A stretch of DNA of 8,957 bases. Source: an uncultured Campylobacter sp. Lineage in GTDB: Bacteria > Campylobacterota > Campylobacteria > Campylobacterales > Campylobacteraceae. The number at the start of each line of letters is the position of its first letter. Positions within the stretch are counted from its first letter, which is position 1. A program made the position numbers and the translations under genes. Shown piece by piece: positions 1-5,228 of the stretch. The stretch spans positions 1 to 8,957 of the forward strand of contig NZ_CALIMW010000130.1 in NCBI RefSeq assembly GCF_938045405.1. The letters are read 5' to 3'. Below the pieces are notes generated by a model that worked only from the letters and a program-made list of their open reading frames with translations, was not told the origin of the DNA and did not search any database.

Positions 1-1
1 G

Positions 2-109
2 GTGCTAAATGAGGTCATAGACGTAGCCGCGACAAACGCCAAAGCGTGGAATATGACGGAGCTTTACAGCCGCGAAAACATCGTTAAAATTCTTGAGCTG
101 GCAAGATAA
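2..109 (+). CDS. 3' end of an unidentified protein gene (partial)
   Basis: An open frame runs in from the left edge and stops at TAA 107-109, giving the last 35 residues, which end in MTELYSRENIVKILELAR. The stretch looks like two amphipathic C-terminal helices. I cannot assign a family. A C-terminus such as that of an iron-containing alcohol dehydrogenase (the partner of YqhC in E. coli is YqhD) would fit the context, but this is a guess. A strong terminator hairpin lies 55 bp downstream, so the gene ends its transcript before the AraC-type regulator. Codon use is like that of its neighbours. Confidence 0.6.
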   Translation: MLNEVIDVAATNAKAWNMTELYSRENIVKILELAR

Positions 110-164
110 ATTTAAATGGAGTAAATCGGCTTATGGCTTTAGCCTCTTGCTTTGACTTTTGATT

Positions 165-190
165 TTCGGACGGTCGTTAAACCGTCCGAA
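165..190 (+). terminator. Rho-independent terminator of the upstream gene
   Basis: TTCGGACGGT (165-174) and ACCGTCCGAA (181-190) form a perfect 10-bp GC-rich stem with a 6-nt loop, CGTTAA. It is followed by the T-rich run TTTATCATTT. The position, 55 bp after the stop codon at 109, fits termination of the left-edge gene. The rest of 110-335 holds no gene that I can see, only the promoter of the next gene. Confidence 0.8.
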
Positions 191-305
191 TTTATCATTT
201 CGGATTGAGCTCTTTTAATATTTGGCGAGCCGACTTTGCCTATTTACTTGCTAAATTTGAGAAAGCGGGTCGGTGGATATTCGCAGCTTACTATTTTATA
301 AATTT

Positions 306-314
306 TGCTAAAAT
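306..314 (+). promoter_or_regulatory. extended -10 promoter of the AraC-type regulator
   Basis: TGCTAAAAT matches an extended -10 element (TGn then a TATAAT-like hexamer at 309-314). It lies in AT-rich DNA with no clear -35, as is common for sigma70 promoters in Campylobacter. Transcription would start near 320-322, leaving a very short leader that begins just before the AAGGAGG ribosome site at 325-331. Confidence 0.5.
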
Positions 315-335
315 TCCAAAAACCAAGGAGGCACA

Positions 336-1202
336 ATGAGCAAGATAGATGAAATTTGCAAGTATTTGGACGCTAAATTTAGCTCAGACGGTAAGATACA
401 AAGCGATATAAAGGAGCTATTTATCTACCGAGCAAGCGTGCCGACGGAGTTTTTAACCGGCGTTTACGAGCCTGCGCTTTGCATGGTTTTTAAAGGCTCT
501 AAACTAGCCAAAGTCGGTAATGATTTTTACGAGTACGACGAGCAGTGCTATCTGCTAGCCGCTACGCATATCTCCGCCGTTGCGAAGATCAAAGGCTGCC
601 CGTATCTAGCCATAAAGATCAACTTTGAGCTAGAAGATATCTTGGGCGTAATCGAAAGCATTGGCGGCGCCGAGAGCAAAAAGGGCGAGTTTGCAGGGCT
701 AGCTCTTGGGGCGATAGATGATGAGCTGCTTGAGGCCGTATTTAAATTTATCCGTTTGCTAGAGCGTCCAAACGATGCTAAATTTTTAGCAAAACTCGCG
801 ATAAAGGAAATTTTATACATACTCTTAAAGGGCGAAAACGGCGATTTCCTACGCCAATACGTAATGCTAGAAACCATAGAAAACCGCGTCACGCGCGCTG
901 CCAAAGAGATAAAATCAAACTACACCGAGGCGATAAATATCGAAAATTTAGCCAAAAAGCTCGGCATCAGCGCATCGTCGCTCTATCATAACTTCAAGCG
1001 TATTACGGCGCTTAGTCCGCTTCAGTTTCAAAAAAAGATCCGTCTCGAAGAGGCGAAAAATCTCTTGATAAATCAAAATTTAGACGCCGCAGAGGCCGCA
1101 TTTGCCGTCGGTTACGCGAGCCCTTCGCAGTTTAATAGAGAGTACTCCAGGATGTTTGGCATGCCTCCTAAGGCGCACGTCTTAGCCATAACGGGCGCTT
1201 AA
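336..1202 (+). CDS. AraC-family transcriptional regulator, YqhC-like
   Basis: This 288-residue DNA-binding protein probably senses a small ligand and controls neighbouring genes. Residues about 22-175 resemble the AraC_N (type I) ligand-binding domain, with the typical stretch EPALCMVFKGSK at 45-56. The C-terminal about 100 residues hold two helix-turn-helix motifs: the first at about 200-221 (ENLAKKLGISASSLYHNF), the second at about 250-271 (AAFAVGYASPSQFNREYSR), ending in the family's GMPP motif. Length is normal for the family and the ATG has an ideal AAGGAGG 5 bases upstream. E. coli YqhC has this architecture and activates the aldehyde reductase genes yqhD and dkgA. The next gene here is a dkgA-like reductase remnant, so an aldehyde or electrophile sensor is the likeliest role, by analogy only. 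It is the gene most likely to govern the promoter at 1382-1390. Confidence 0.92.
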   Translation: MSKIDEICKYLDAKFSSDGKIQSDIKELFIYRASVPTEFLTGVYEPALCMVFKGSKLAKVGNDFYEYDEQCYLLAATHISAVAKIKGCPYLAIKINFELEDILGVIESIGGAESKKGEFAGLALGAIDDELLEAVFKFIRLLERPNDAKFLAKLAIKEILYILLKGENGDFLRQYVMLETIENRVTRAAKEIKSNYTEAINIENLAKKLGISASSLYHNFKRITALSPLQFQKKIRLEEAKNLLINQNLDAAEAAFAVGYASPSQFNREYSRMFGMPPKAHVLAITGA

Positions 1203-1211
1203 ATTTAGTGC

Positions 1212-1228
1212 GGGCAGGTCTGCTGCCC
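1212..1228 (+). terminator. candidate terminator after the AraC-type gene
   Basis: GGGCAG (1212-1217) pairs with CTGCCC (1223-1228) around a 5-nt loop and is followed by TCTCATTGATTTTATTT. It begins ten bases after the stop codon. The stem is only 6 bp and the T tract is interrupted, so it may be a moderate terminator. It would separate the regulator from the following cassette, which has its own promoter. Confidence 0.5.
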
Positions 1229-1333
1229 TCTCATTGATTTTATTTCACAAGCTTCTTTGTCTAAATTTTATATTTTGGACCAGCTTAACTACAAATTTGA
1301 TCTAAATTTTGCATTTTTTATAAAATTTGCAGA

Positions 1334-1372
1334 AATAGGCAATGATTTTGTAGGATCGTTCTACCGCCTATT
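1334..1372 (+). promoter_or_regulatory. candidate operator upstream of the reductase promoter
   Basis: AATAGGC (1334-1340) and GCCTATT (1366-1372) are perfect inverted 7-mers. Between them is a second, off-centre dyad, GTAG (1350-1353) and CTAC (1361-1364). The region ends about 10 bp before the extended -10 and covers roughly -63 to -25, where AraC-type activators usually bind. That the upstream AraC-type protein binds here is an inference; such proteins often bind direct rather than inverted repeats. Confidence 0.3.
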
Positions 1373-1381
1373 TTCTAAAAC

Positions 1382-1390
1382 TGTTATAAT
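1382..1390 (+). promoter_or_regulatory. extended -10 promoter of the reductase/CMD cassette
   Basis: TGTTATAAT is a consensus extended -10 (TGn followed by TATAAT at 1385-1390). A start near 1397 would give a leader of about 30 nt up to the ATG at 1428, which is preceded by AAGGAG at 1417-1422. The promoter and ribosome site look fully intact although the gene they serve is truncated. Confidence 0.6.
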
Positions 1391-1427
1391 CATTTCAGTT
1401 TAAAAATCAAAATTACAAGGAGCAAAA

Positions 1428-1655
1428 ATGCAGTATTTAATCTTAAACGACGGCAACAAAATGCCGATTTTAGGCTACGGAGTCTATCAGGTGGAGCCTG
1501 CGGAGGCTCAAAGGTGCGTTGAGGATGCGATTGGCGTGGGTTACCGTCTCATCGACACCGCGCAGGCTTATCGCAACGAAGAGGGCGTTGGCGCGGCGGT
1601 TAAAGCGGCAATAGCGGGCGGCGTGGATCGCGAGATGACCGTCCGCTTCCCTTAA
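1428..1655 (+). pseudogene. aldo/keto reductase, truncated to its N-terminal quarter (DkgA-like)
   Basis: The 75-residue product starts like a 2,5-diketo-D-gluconate-reductase-type aldo/keto reductase: LNDGNKMPILGYGVYQV, then GYRLIDTAQAYRNEEGVGAAV. The family's catalytic Asp (D43) and Tyr (Y48) are present. After GGVDRE (64-69), where the family continues into the strand carrying the catalytic Lys, the sequence changes to MTVRFP and stops. Complete members have about 275-285 residues, so the Lys, the catalytic His, most of the barrel and the NADPH site are missing. The 105 bp to the next start codon are too short to hold them, so a large internal or 3' deletion is more likely than a point mutation. 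Weak similarity of the translated remnant near 1674-1712 to an aldo/keto reductase C-terminus (ERITAIDENFRIL, compare family ERxxENFxIF) would fit an internal deletion, but is uncertain. Confidence 0.85.
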
Positions 1656-1760
1656 GTCTGCAGCGCTTGCGGTGAGAGGATAACGGCAATAGATGAAAAT
1701 TTTAGAATTCTTTTGACGATTCTATGTGCTTTAAATTTCAACATGGCAAAGGAGCAAACG

Positions 1761-2420
1761 ATGGCAAATTTTAATAAACTTTCGCATGCGACAAAGCTAA
1801 ACGGGGCGCTTAGCCACAAACAGCTAGCGCTCGTCAGCATTGCGGCTTACACGGCGGCAGGCGATGCGAGTAAGCTAAAAGGTGCGCTAGAAAATGCCCT
1901 AAAAGCGGGGCTTAGCGTGAGCGAGATAAGGGAGGCGTTATCGCATCAGAGCGCCTACATCGGCTTTCCGAGGGGGCTAAACGGACTCATAGCCTTTAAT
2001 GAACTCCTAAAACAGCGCGAGGCGGTCGGTATCAAAGACGGAGCGGGCAAGGACGCGAGCTCGGTTGCTCTGGACAGCGATTTTTACGAGCTTGGCGAGC
2101 AGACGCAAAAATATATCTTCGGGCGCGATTATTCGGGCACGGTGCTTTTTGACGCGCCTGCGGTCGATTACGGACTGAAGGCTTATCTTTTCGGCTATCT
2201 TTTTAGCAGGGATAATCTAGGCTTTTTAGAGCGCGAGATCATCACCGTATCGACGTTAGCAGCGCTAGATAATGTAAATATGCAACTAAAATCGCACCTG
2301 GGCGGTGCCAGAAATTTAGGCGTTACGGACGAGCAGTTCGAGAGAATTTTTAAAATTTTGAGTGAATGTATTGGCGAGACAAAGGTACAAAACGCAAGAG
2401 ATTTCCTAAAAAGCCTTTAG
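1761..2420 (+). CDS. carboxymuconolactone decarboxylase (CMD/AhpD-fold) family protein
   Basis: This 219-residue all-helical protein has two CMD-like repeats: about residues 17-85 (LSHKQLALVSIAAYTAAGD through the segment ending IAFNELL) and about 145-205 (LEREIITVSTLAALDNVNMQLKSHLGGA). The start chosen is the ATG at 1761, which has AAAGGAG at 1748-1754. The frame is open further upstream, but an earlier start would lie within the reductase remnant and has no ribosome site. Redox-active members such as AhpD carry CxxC in the second helix; here the corresponding stretch, ALDNVNMQLKSH, has no cysteine, so peroxidase-type redox chemistry is unlikely. The true reaction is unknown. CMD proteins often sit beside AraC regulators, aldo/keto reductases, flavodoxins and cupins, as here, which suggests a joint role in handling reactive small organic compounds. 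Gamma-carboxymuconolactone decarboxylation itself is improbable, since no catechol-pathway genes are in view. Confidence 0.85.
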   Translation: MANFNKLSHATKLNGALSHKQLALVSIAAYTAAGDASKLKGALENALKAGLSVSEIREALSHQSAYIGFPRGLNGLIAFNELLKQREAVGIKDGAGKDASSVALDSDFYELGEQTQKYIFGRDYSGTVLFDAPAVDYGLKAYLFGYLFSRDNLGFLEREIITVSTLAALDNVNMQLKSHLGGARNLGVTDEQFERIFKILSECIGETKVQNARDFLKSL

Positions 2421-2520
2421 CGGACTCTTTTATGCGGTGTTTTGTCTTATGACGCCTCGCCTTGAAATTTAACGGCCAAATTTTGGCAAGAACAGACGAG
2501 ATAAAAGAAAGGAAAATAAA

Positions 2521-3090
2521 ATGAAAGAACTAAGTAAAATAATGGCTACGGCGCTTGCTATGTGTTCATTCGCGACGAACCAAAGCGCGGCGGAAAATAT
2601 CAAATTTGAGCCGCAAAAGACGCTCGTAGTCTATTTCTCCGCAGGCGGCAATACGGCTAGAGCGGCAAATTTAATAGCGCAAAATTTAGGTGCTAAGATA
2701 ATCGAGCTAAAACTGGCACAACCCTACACAAACGCAGATCTAAACTACAATGATCCAAAAAGTCGCGTTAGCCGCGAGCACGATGATGCATCATTTAGGA
2801 GCGTACCACTAACTAACGCTAAAATCCCCGGCTGGGAGAGTTACGAGGCTGTTTTCGTGGGCTATCCGATCTGGTGGCACGAAGCTGCGTGGCCGATCGA
2901 CGAGTTTATAAAAAACAACGATTTTAACGGCAAAAAAGTGATCCCGTTTTGCACCGTTTATAGCTCCGGGCTTGAAAATAGCGATAAAAATTTAGCCAAG
3001 AAAGCAAACGGCGGCGAGTGGCTGGCGGGGAAGTGCTTTGGCGAGAGGCCGAGCGAAAAAGAGATAAAGGAGTGGCTCGCGAAATTTTAG
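2521..3090 (+). CDS. flavodoxin-like FMN protein with a signal peptide
   Basis: This 189-residue protein resembles the Flavodoxin_4 family. Residues 34-47 (TLVVYFSAGGNTAR) are the first strand and the FMN phosphate-binding loop. GYPIWWHEAAWPIDEF (114-129) is the flavin-ring loop, and IPFCTVYSSG (141-150) a further flavin contact region. Before the fold there is an N-terminus of about 25 residues with early lysines, a hydrophobic stretch (MATALAMCSFAT) and a likely signal peptidase I site near QSAA/EN at 21-26. It is therefore probably periplasmic, in contrast to ordinary cytoplasmic flavodoxins; Cys15 could be read as a lipobox cysteine but the motif fits poorly. The ATG has AAAGGA 7 bases upstream. 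It follows the CMD gene by 100 bp and precedes the cupin gene. Electron donor and acceptor are unknown; a quinone or oxidised small molecule would suit the context. Confidence 0.88.
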   Translation: MKELSKIMATALAMCSFATNQSAAENIKFEPQKTLVVYFSAGGNTARAANLIAQNLGAKIIELKLAQPYTNADLNYNDPKSRVSREHDDASFRSVPLTNAKIPGWESYEAVFVGYPIWWHEAAWPIDEFIKNNDFNGKKVIPFCTVYSSGLENSDKNLAKKANGGEWLAGKCFGERPSEKEIKEWLAKF

Positions 3091-3094
3091 GCGA

Positions 3095-3138
3095 GCTCGC
3101 ACTTTGGCTTTAAATTTGTGATTAAATTTAAAGCGAGC
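3095..3138 (+). terminator. long hairpin between flavodoxin and cupin genes
   Basis: GCTTTAAATTT (3107-3117) and AAATTTAAAGC (3124-3134) form a perfect 11-bp stem with a 6-nt loop. The flanking GCTCGC (3095-3100) can also pair with GCGAGC (3133-3138), which shares two bases with the first stem. No T tract follows, so this is not a standard terminator. It may limit read-through, protect the upstream message or attenuate cupin expression. Confidence 0.4.
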
Positions 3139-3155
3139 ATAATGAAAGATAAAAA

Positions 3156-3259
3156 ATGAACGCTAAATTCTTAAAATTTTGAGTTTAGCGGCGATGGCGT
3201 GGGCATTAAATTTAAGCGCGCAAGAGAGCATTGCAAAAAATATAAACAAAGGAGAAAAG
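3156..3259 (+). pseudogene. frameshifted signal-peptide segment of the cupin gene
   Basis: The ATG at 3156 opens MNAKFLKF and then meets TGA (3180-3182) inside AAAATTTTGAG. From TTG 3179, in the cupin frame, the sequence reads LSLAAMAWALNLSAQES, a textbook signal-peptide core with cleavage site. Joining the two frames needs one extra T in the TTTT run (3177-3180). The ancestral gene therefore most likely encoded an exported cupin whose leader is now broken, or the assembly lacks one base here. Confidence 0.6.
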
Positions 3260-3706
3260 ATGCAGGAAAAGCAAGTTTTGGTTAAAAAGGAAAATCTCGC
3301 CGTTTATGATAAGGTGAGCGATAAAATTTTTGCAGGCGGACTGCCTAAAGTCACGCTGCTTTTTTCTGTGACGCCTTATGCAAATGTAGCAGCTGCGCTG
3401 GTGCATTTTCCGCGCGGAGTTCGCACGGCATGGCACACGCATCCCGCGGGGCAAAATTTAATCGTAACGAAGGGCAAAATCTACACCGGCACAGCGGACG
3501 GCATCGTGCAAATCGCTCGTGCTGGCGACGTAGTGCTCTGCCCGCCTGGCGTCAAGCATTGGCACGGAGCCGGACTGCACGAAGACGGCGAGCACATCGC
3601 GGTAACCTTTGAAAAAGACGGCAAAAACGTAACGTGGCTGGAGCATGTAAGCGAAGACGAATATAAAAGCCTCATCGAAAAAGCGAACGCAAAGGATTCG
3701 GGGTAG
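3260..3706 (+). CDS. small cupin-domain protein, hydroxynitrile-lyase/quercetinase-like
   Basis: From the ATG at 3260, which has AAAGGAG at 3248-3254, the product is a 148-residue single-domain cupin. Motif 1 is RTAWHTHPAGQNLIVTKG (55-72) and motif 2 is GDVVLCPPGVKHWHGAG (89-105). Predicted metal ligands are H59, H61, Q65 and H100; this His-His-Gln-His spacing matches what I recall for the manganese hydroxynitrile lyase of Granulicella tundricola, as does the ending WLEHVSEDEY. The sequence shows a metal cupin; the substrate is not shown. The frame is open back to TTG 3179 and its upstream residues look like a signal peptide cut by a frameshift, so the present product may be cytoplasmic and made from the internal ribosome site. 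Such cupins commonly accompany, or are fused to, CMD proteins, consistent with a shared pathway with the gene at 1761-2420. Confidence 0.87.
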   Translation: MQEKQVLVKKENLAVYDKVSDKIFAGGLPKVTLLFSVTPYANVAAALVHFPRGVRTAWHTHPAGQNLIVTKGKIYTGTADGIVQIARAGDVVLCPPGVKHWHGAGLHEDGEHIAVTFEKDGKNVTWLEHVSEDEYKSLIEKANAKDSG

Positions 3707-3763
3707 TATCCTCCGGTAGAATTTGCGACAGTCGCCAGGCAAATTTTGCGTGCCGCTGCGTAT

Positions 3764-4127
3764 TTAAATTTGCCCCTCGATACTAAGTAGATCGCCGAAA
3801 ATTTCTTTGCAATACTGAATGAAGCGTTTGGGAATTTTAACGCCGCGGATATCCACGGTGATGACGCTGTCTTGGACTTCAAAAACGATAAGCTCGCTAG
3901 TGATTTTCACTGCCTTGCAGCCGTTATAGCACACGTCGCCTACACTTGGCGTATAAGCCGTTATGCGGCGTATCTGCGTCCTCGTACCGCCCGAGCTTGA
4001 TCGGTCTTTGGAAAAGCAGATAGTTCTTATAGTCGTACTTGTCGCCCGCTAGGCCTATCATATAATAATTCTCGGCGCTGTTTTTGGAGGCGGTCGCAAT
4101 ACGGGCTTTAAAATTTAGTCTAAACAT
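3764..4127 (-). pseudogene. frameshifted small protein gene, possibly Imm10-like
   Basis: From ATG 4127 (weak AAGG about 10 bases upstream) the frame gives MFRLNFKARIATASKNSAEN, followed by a segment containing YYMIGLAGDKYDYKNYLLFQR, and then stops at 3924-3926. From about 3940 the next frame is well-formed protein (GDVCYNGCKAVKITSELIVF, later VDIRGVKIPKRFIQYCKEIFG) down to TAA 3764-3766. Dropping one base, best the T at 3941, joins ...LYAKC to GDVCYNGC and restores 120 residues. The shape, a short beta-rich start with a Y-LLFQR motif, resembles Imm10-type immunity proteins as I recall them, so it might once have been an orphan immunity gene. That assignment is weak; no toxin gene is in view. 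The gene begins only 16 bp beyond the purM terminator. A sequencing error is the alternative to real decay. Confidence 0.6.
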
Positions 4128-4142
4128 AAACCCTGCCTTGGC

Positions 4143-4166
4143 AAAAAGCGGCAAATTTTACCGCTT
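4143..4166 (-). terminator. Rho-independent terminator of purM
   Basis: Read on the - strand, AAGCGGT (4166-4160) pairs with GCCGCTT (4152-4146) around a 7-nt AT loop, and the stem runs directly into a T run (4147-4143). One of the seven pairs is a G-U. It begins 6 bases after the purM stop codon, an ideal place for termination, and lies just ahead of the small gene starting at 4127. Confidence 0.75.
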
Positions 4167-4171
4167 CAAAT

Positions 4172-5155
4172 TTACACGAGCTGTGCGCCCCCGCCTTTTA
4201 CGATCTCGCCGATGACGTAGCCGTCAGTGTTTGCTAGCACAAAGTCCGCATTTTCTTTCGGAGCTACGACGATCATGCCAACGCCCATATTAAACGTCCT
4301 CATCATCTCGGCCGGCTCGACCTTTTGCGCGATGATTTTAAAGATTTCAGGCGTGCGGATCGCGGTATGCTCTATCTTCGCGCCCAGCCCCTCTGGAAAT
4401 ACGCGCGGTAGATTTTCCACGATGCCGCCGCCCGTGATGTGCGCGAGCGCGTGGATCTTGTCTTTTAAATTTAAAAAGTCTCCGACGTAAATCCTGGTCG
4501 GTTCCAAAAGCACGTCGATGAGTGAGCGATCGCCTACCTTGTCGTCAAATTTTAACCCCAGCTCGGCGATTACTTTGCGCGCGAGCGAGAAGCCGTTGGA
4601 GTGCAGGCCGCTGCTAGGAAGCGCGATGAGCACGTCGCCTTCGCGCACAAATTTGCTGCGGTCTATCTCGTCCTCCTCCGCGATGCCCACGGCAAAGCCC
4701 GCAAGGTCGAAGTCGCCCTTTTCATACATCGAGGGCATCTCTGCCGTCTCGCCGCCGATTAGCGCACAACGCGCGAGTTTGCAGCCTTCGGCGATACTTT
4801 TTACTACCTCTTTGGCGTCACGGGTCTCGAGCTTCGCCGTCGCGTAGTAGTCGAGGAAAAATAGCGGCTCGGCGAAGTTGCAGATGAGATCATTCACGCA
4901 CATCGCGACGAGATCCTGCCCCACGCCGTCAAATTTACGCGCGTCTATCGCGAGTCGTAGCTTTGTGCCAACACCGTCGGTGGCGCCTAGGATCGCGGGC
5001 TTTTTGTAGCCTGCGGGTAGCCTCACCGCACCCGAAAATGAGCCAATTCCGCCCAAAACGTGCGGAGTTTGCGTCGCTTTAACGAACGGTTTTATCGCGT
5101 TTACGAAGTCATTTCCTGCGTCTATATCGACGCCCGCGTCTTTGTAGCTTATCAA
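4172..5155 (-). CDS. purM: phosphoribosylformylglycinamidine cyclo-ligase (AIR synthetase)
   Basis: PurM closes the imidazole ring in purine synthesis: FGAM + ATP gives AIR + ADP + phosphate, in the cytoplasm, as a homodimer. The 327 residues are full length (E. coli about 345). Recognisable landmarks in order are GGIGSFSGAVRLP (35-47), LGATDGVGTKLRLA (56-69), GVGQDLVAMCVNDL (77-90), the GGETAEMPSMYEKGDFDLAGF segment (134-154), LPSSGLHSNGFSLAR (179-193) and HITGGGIVENLPRVFP (239-254), together the ATP-grasping and substrate loops of the PurM/HypE fold. The start appears to be a TTG (5155-5153): the - strand has a strong GGAGG at 5167-5163, seven bases before it, and no ATG nearby. It is divergent from coaE, a pairing I recall from C. 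jejuni (Cj1529c/Cj1530). Confidence 0.97.
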   Translation of the reverse strand: MISYKDAGVDIDAGNDFVNAIKPFVKATQTPHVLGGIGSFSGAVRLPAGYKKPAILGATDGVGTKLRLAIDARKFDGVGQDLVAMCVNDLICNFAEPLFFLDYYATAKLETRDAKEVVKSIAEGCKLARCALIGGETAEMPSMYEKGDFDLAGFAVGIAEEDEIDRSKFVREGDVLIALPSSGLHSNGFSLARKVIAELGLKFDDKVGDRSLIDVLLEPTRIYVGDFLNLKDKIHALAHITGGGIVENLPRVFPEGLGAKIEHTAIRTPEIFKIIAQKVEPAEMMRTFNMGVGMIVVAPKENADFVLANTDGYVIGEIVKGGGAQLV

Positions 5156-5171
5156 ATTTTATCCTCCAAGA

Positions 5172-5180
5172 TGGTATAAT
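5172..5180 (+). promoter_or_regulatory. extended -10 promoter of coaE
   Basis: TGGTATAAT is a consensus extended -10 reading toward coaE, with TATAAT at 5175-5180. Transcription would start near 5187, exactly at the edge of the 16-bp palindrome. The hexamer is just 5 bp from the purM ribosome site on the other strand, so both genes are driven from within this 73-bp interval. Confidence 0.55.
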
Positions 5181-5186
5181 TTCGCA

Positions 5187-5202
5187 GATTTTAGCTAAAA
5201 TC
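5187..5202. promoter_or_regulatory. 16-bp perfect palindrome between purM and coaE
   Basis: GATTTTAGCTAAAATC reads the same on both strands. It lies over the expected start point of coaE transcription and, on the - strand, contains GCTAAAAT, usable as the purM -10. It could be an operator controlling both genes, or simply two overlapping -10-like sequences facing opposite ways. Confidence 0.35.
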
Positions 5203-5228
5203 GAATAAAAACGCTATAAAGGCTCACC

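Noticed and set aside
548..904. 118-codon frame opposite the AraC-type gene
   Set aside because: Serine-rich translation without any motif, entirely inside a well-supported gene on the other strand.
2475..2487. GCCAAATTTTGGC dyad before the flavodoxin gene
   Set aside because: Arms of 6 bp with a single central base cannot form a hairpin, and the AAATTT core is common in this genome; too weak to call an operator.
3173..3182. Programmed -1 frameshift joining the cupin leader and domain
   Set aside because: The A AAA TTT T context does not satisfy the slippery rule, because the A-site codon would re-pair as ATT, and no downstream stimulatory structure was evident; an indel is simpler.
3458..3882. 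Overlapping - strand frames across the cupin gene
   Set aside because: They lie opposite the conserved cupin motifs and have no recognisable domain or ribosome site; the real - strand coding signal ends at 3764.
3966..4010. Alternative, earlier junction for the frameshift in the small - strand gene
   Set aside because: Both frames are open here, but the shifted frame reads SSSGGTRTQIRR, arginine- and serine-rich and less protein-like than FQRPIKLGRYEDADTPHNG.
4227..4847. Two + strand frames opposite purM
   Set aside because: Shadows of purM with biased Ser/Pro content and no ribosome sites.
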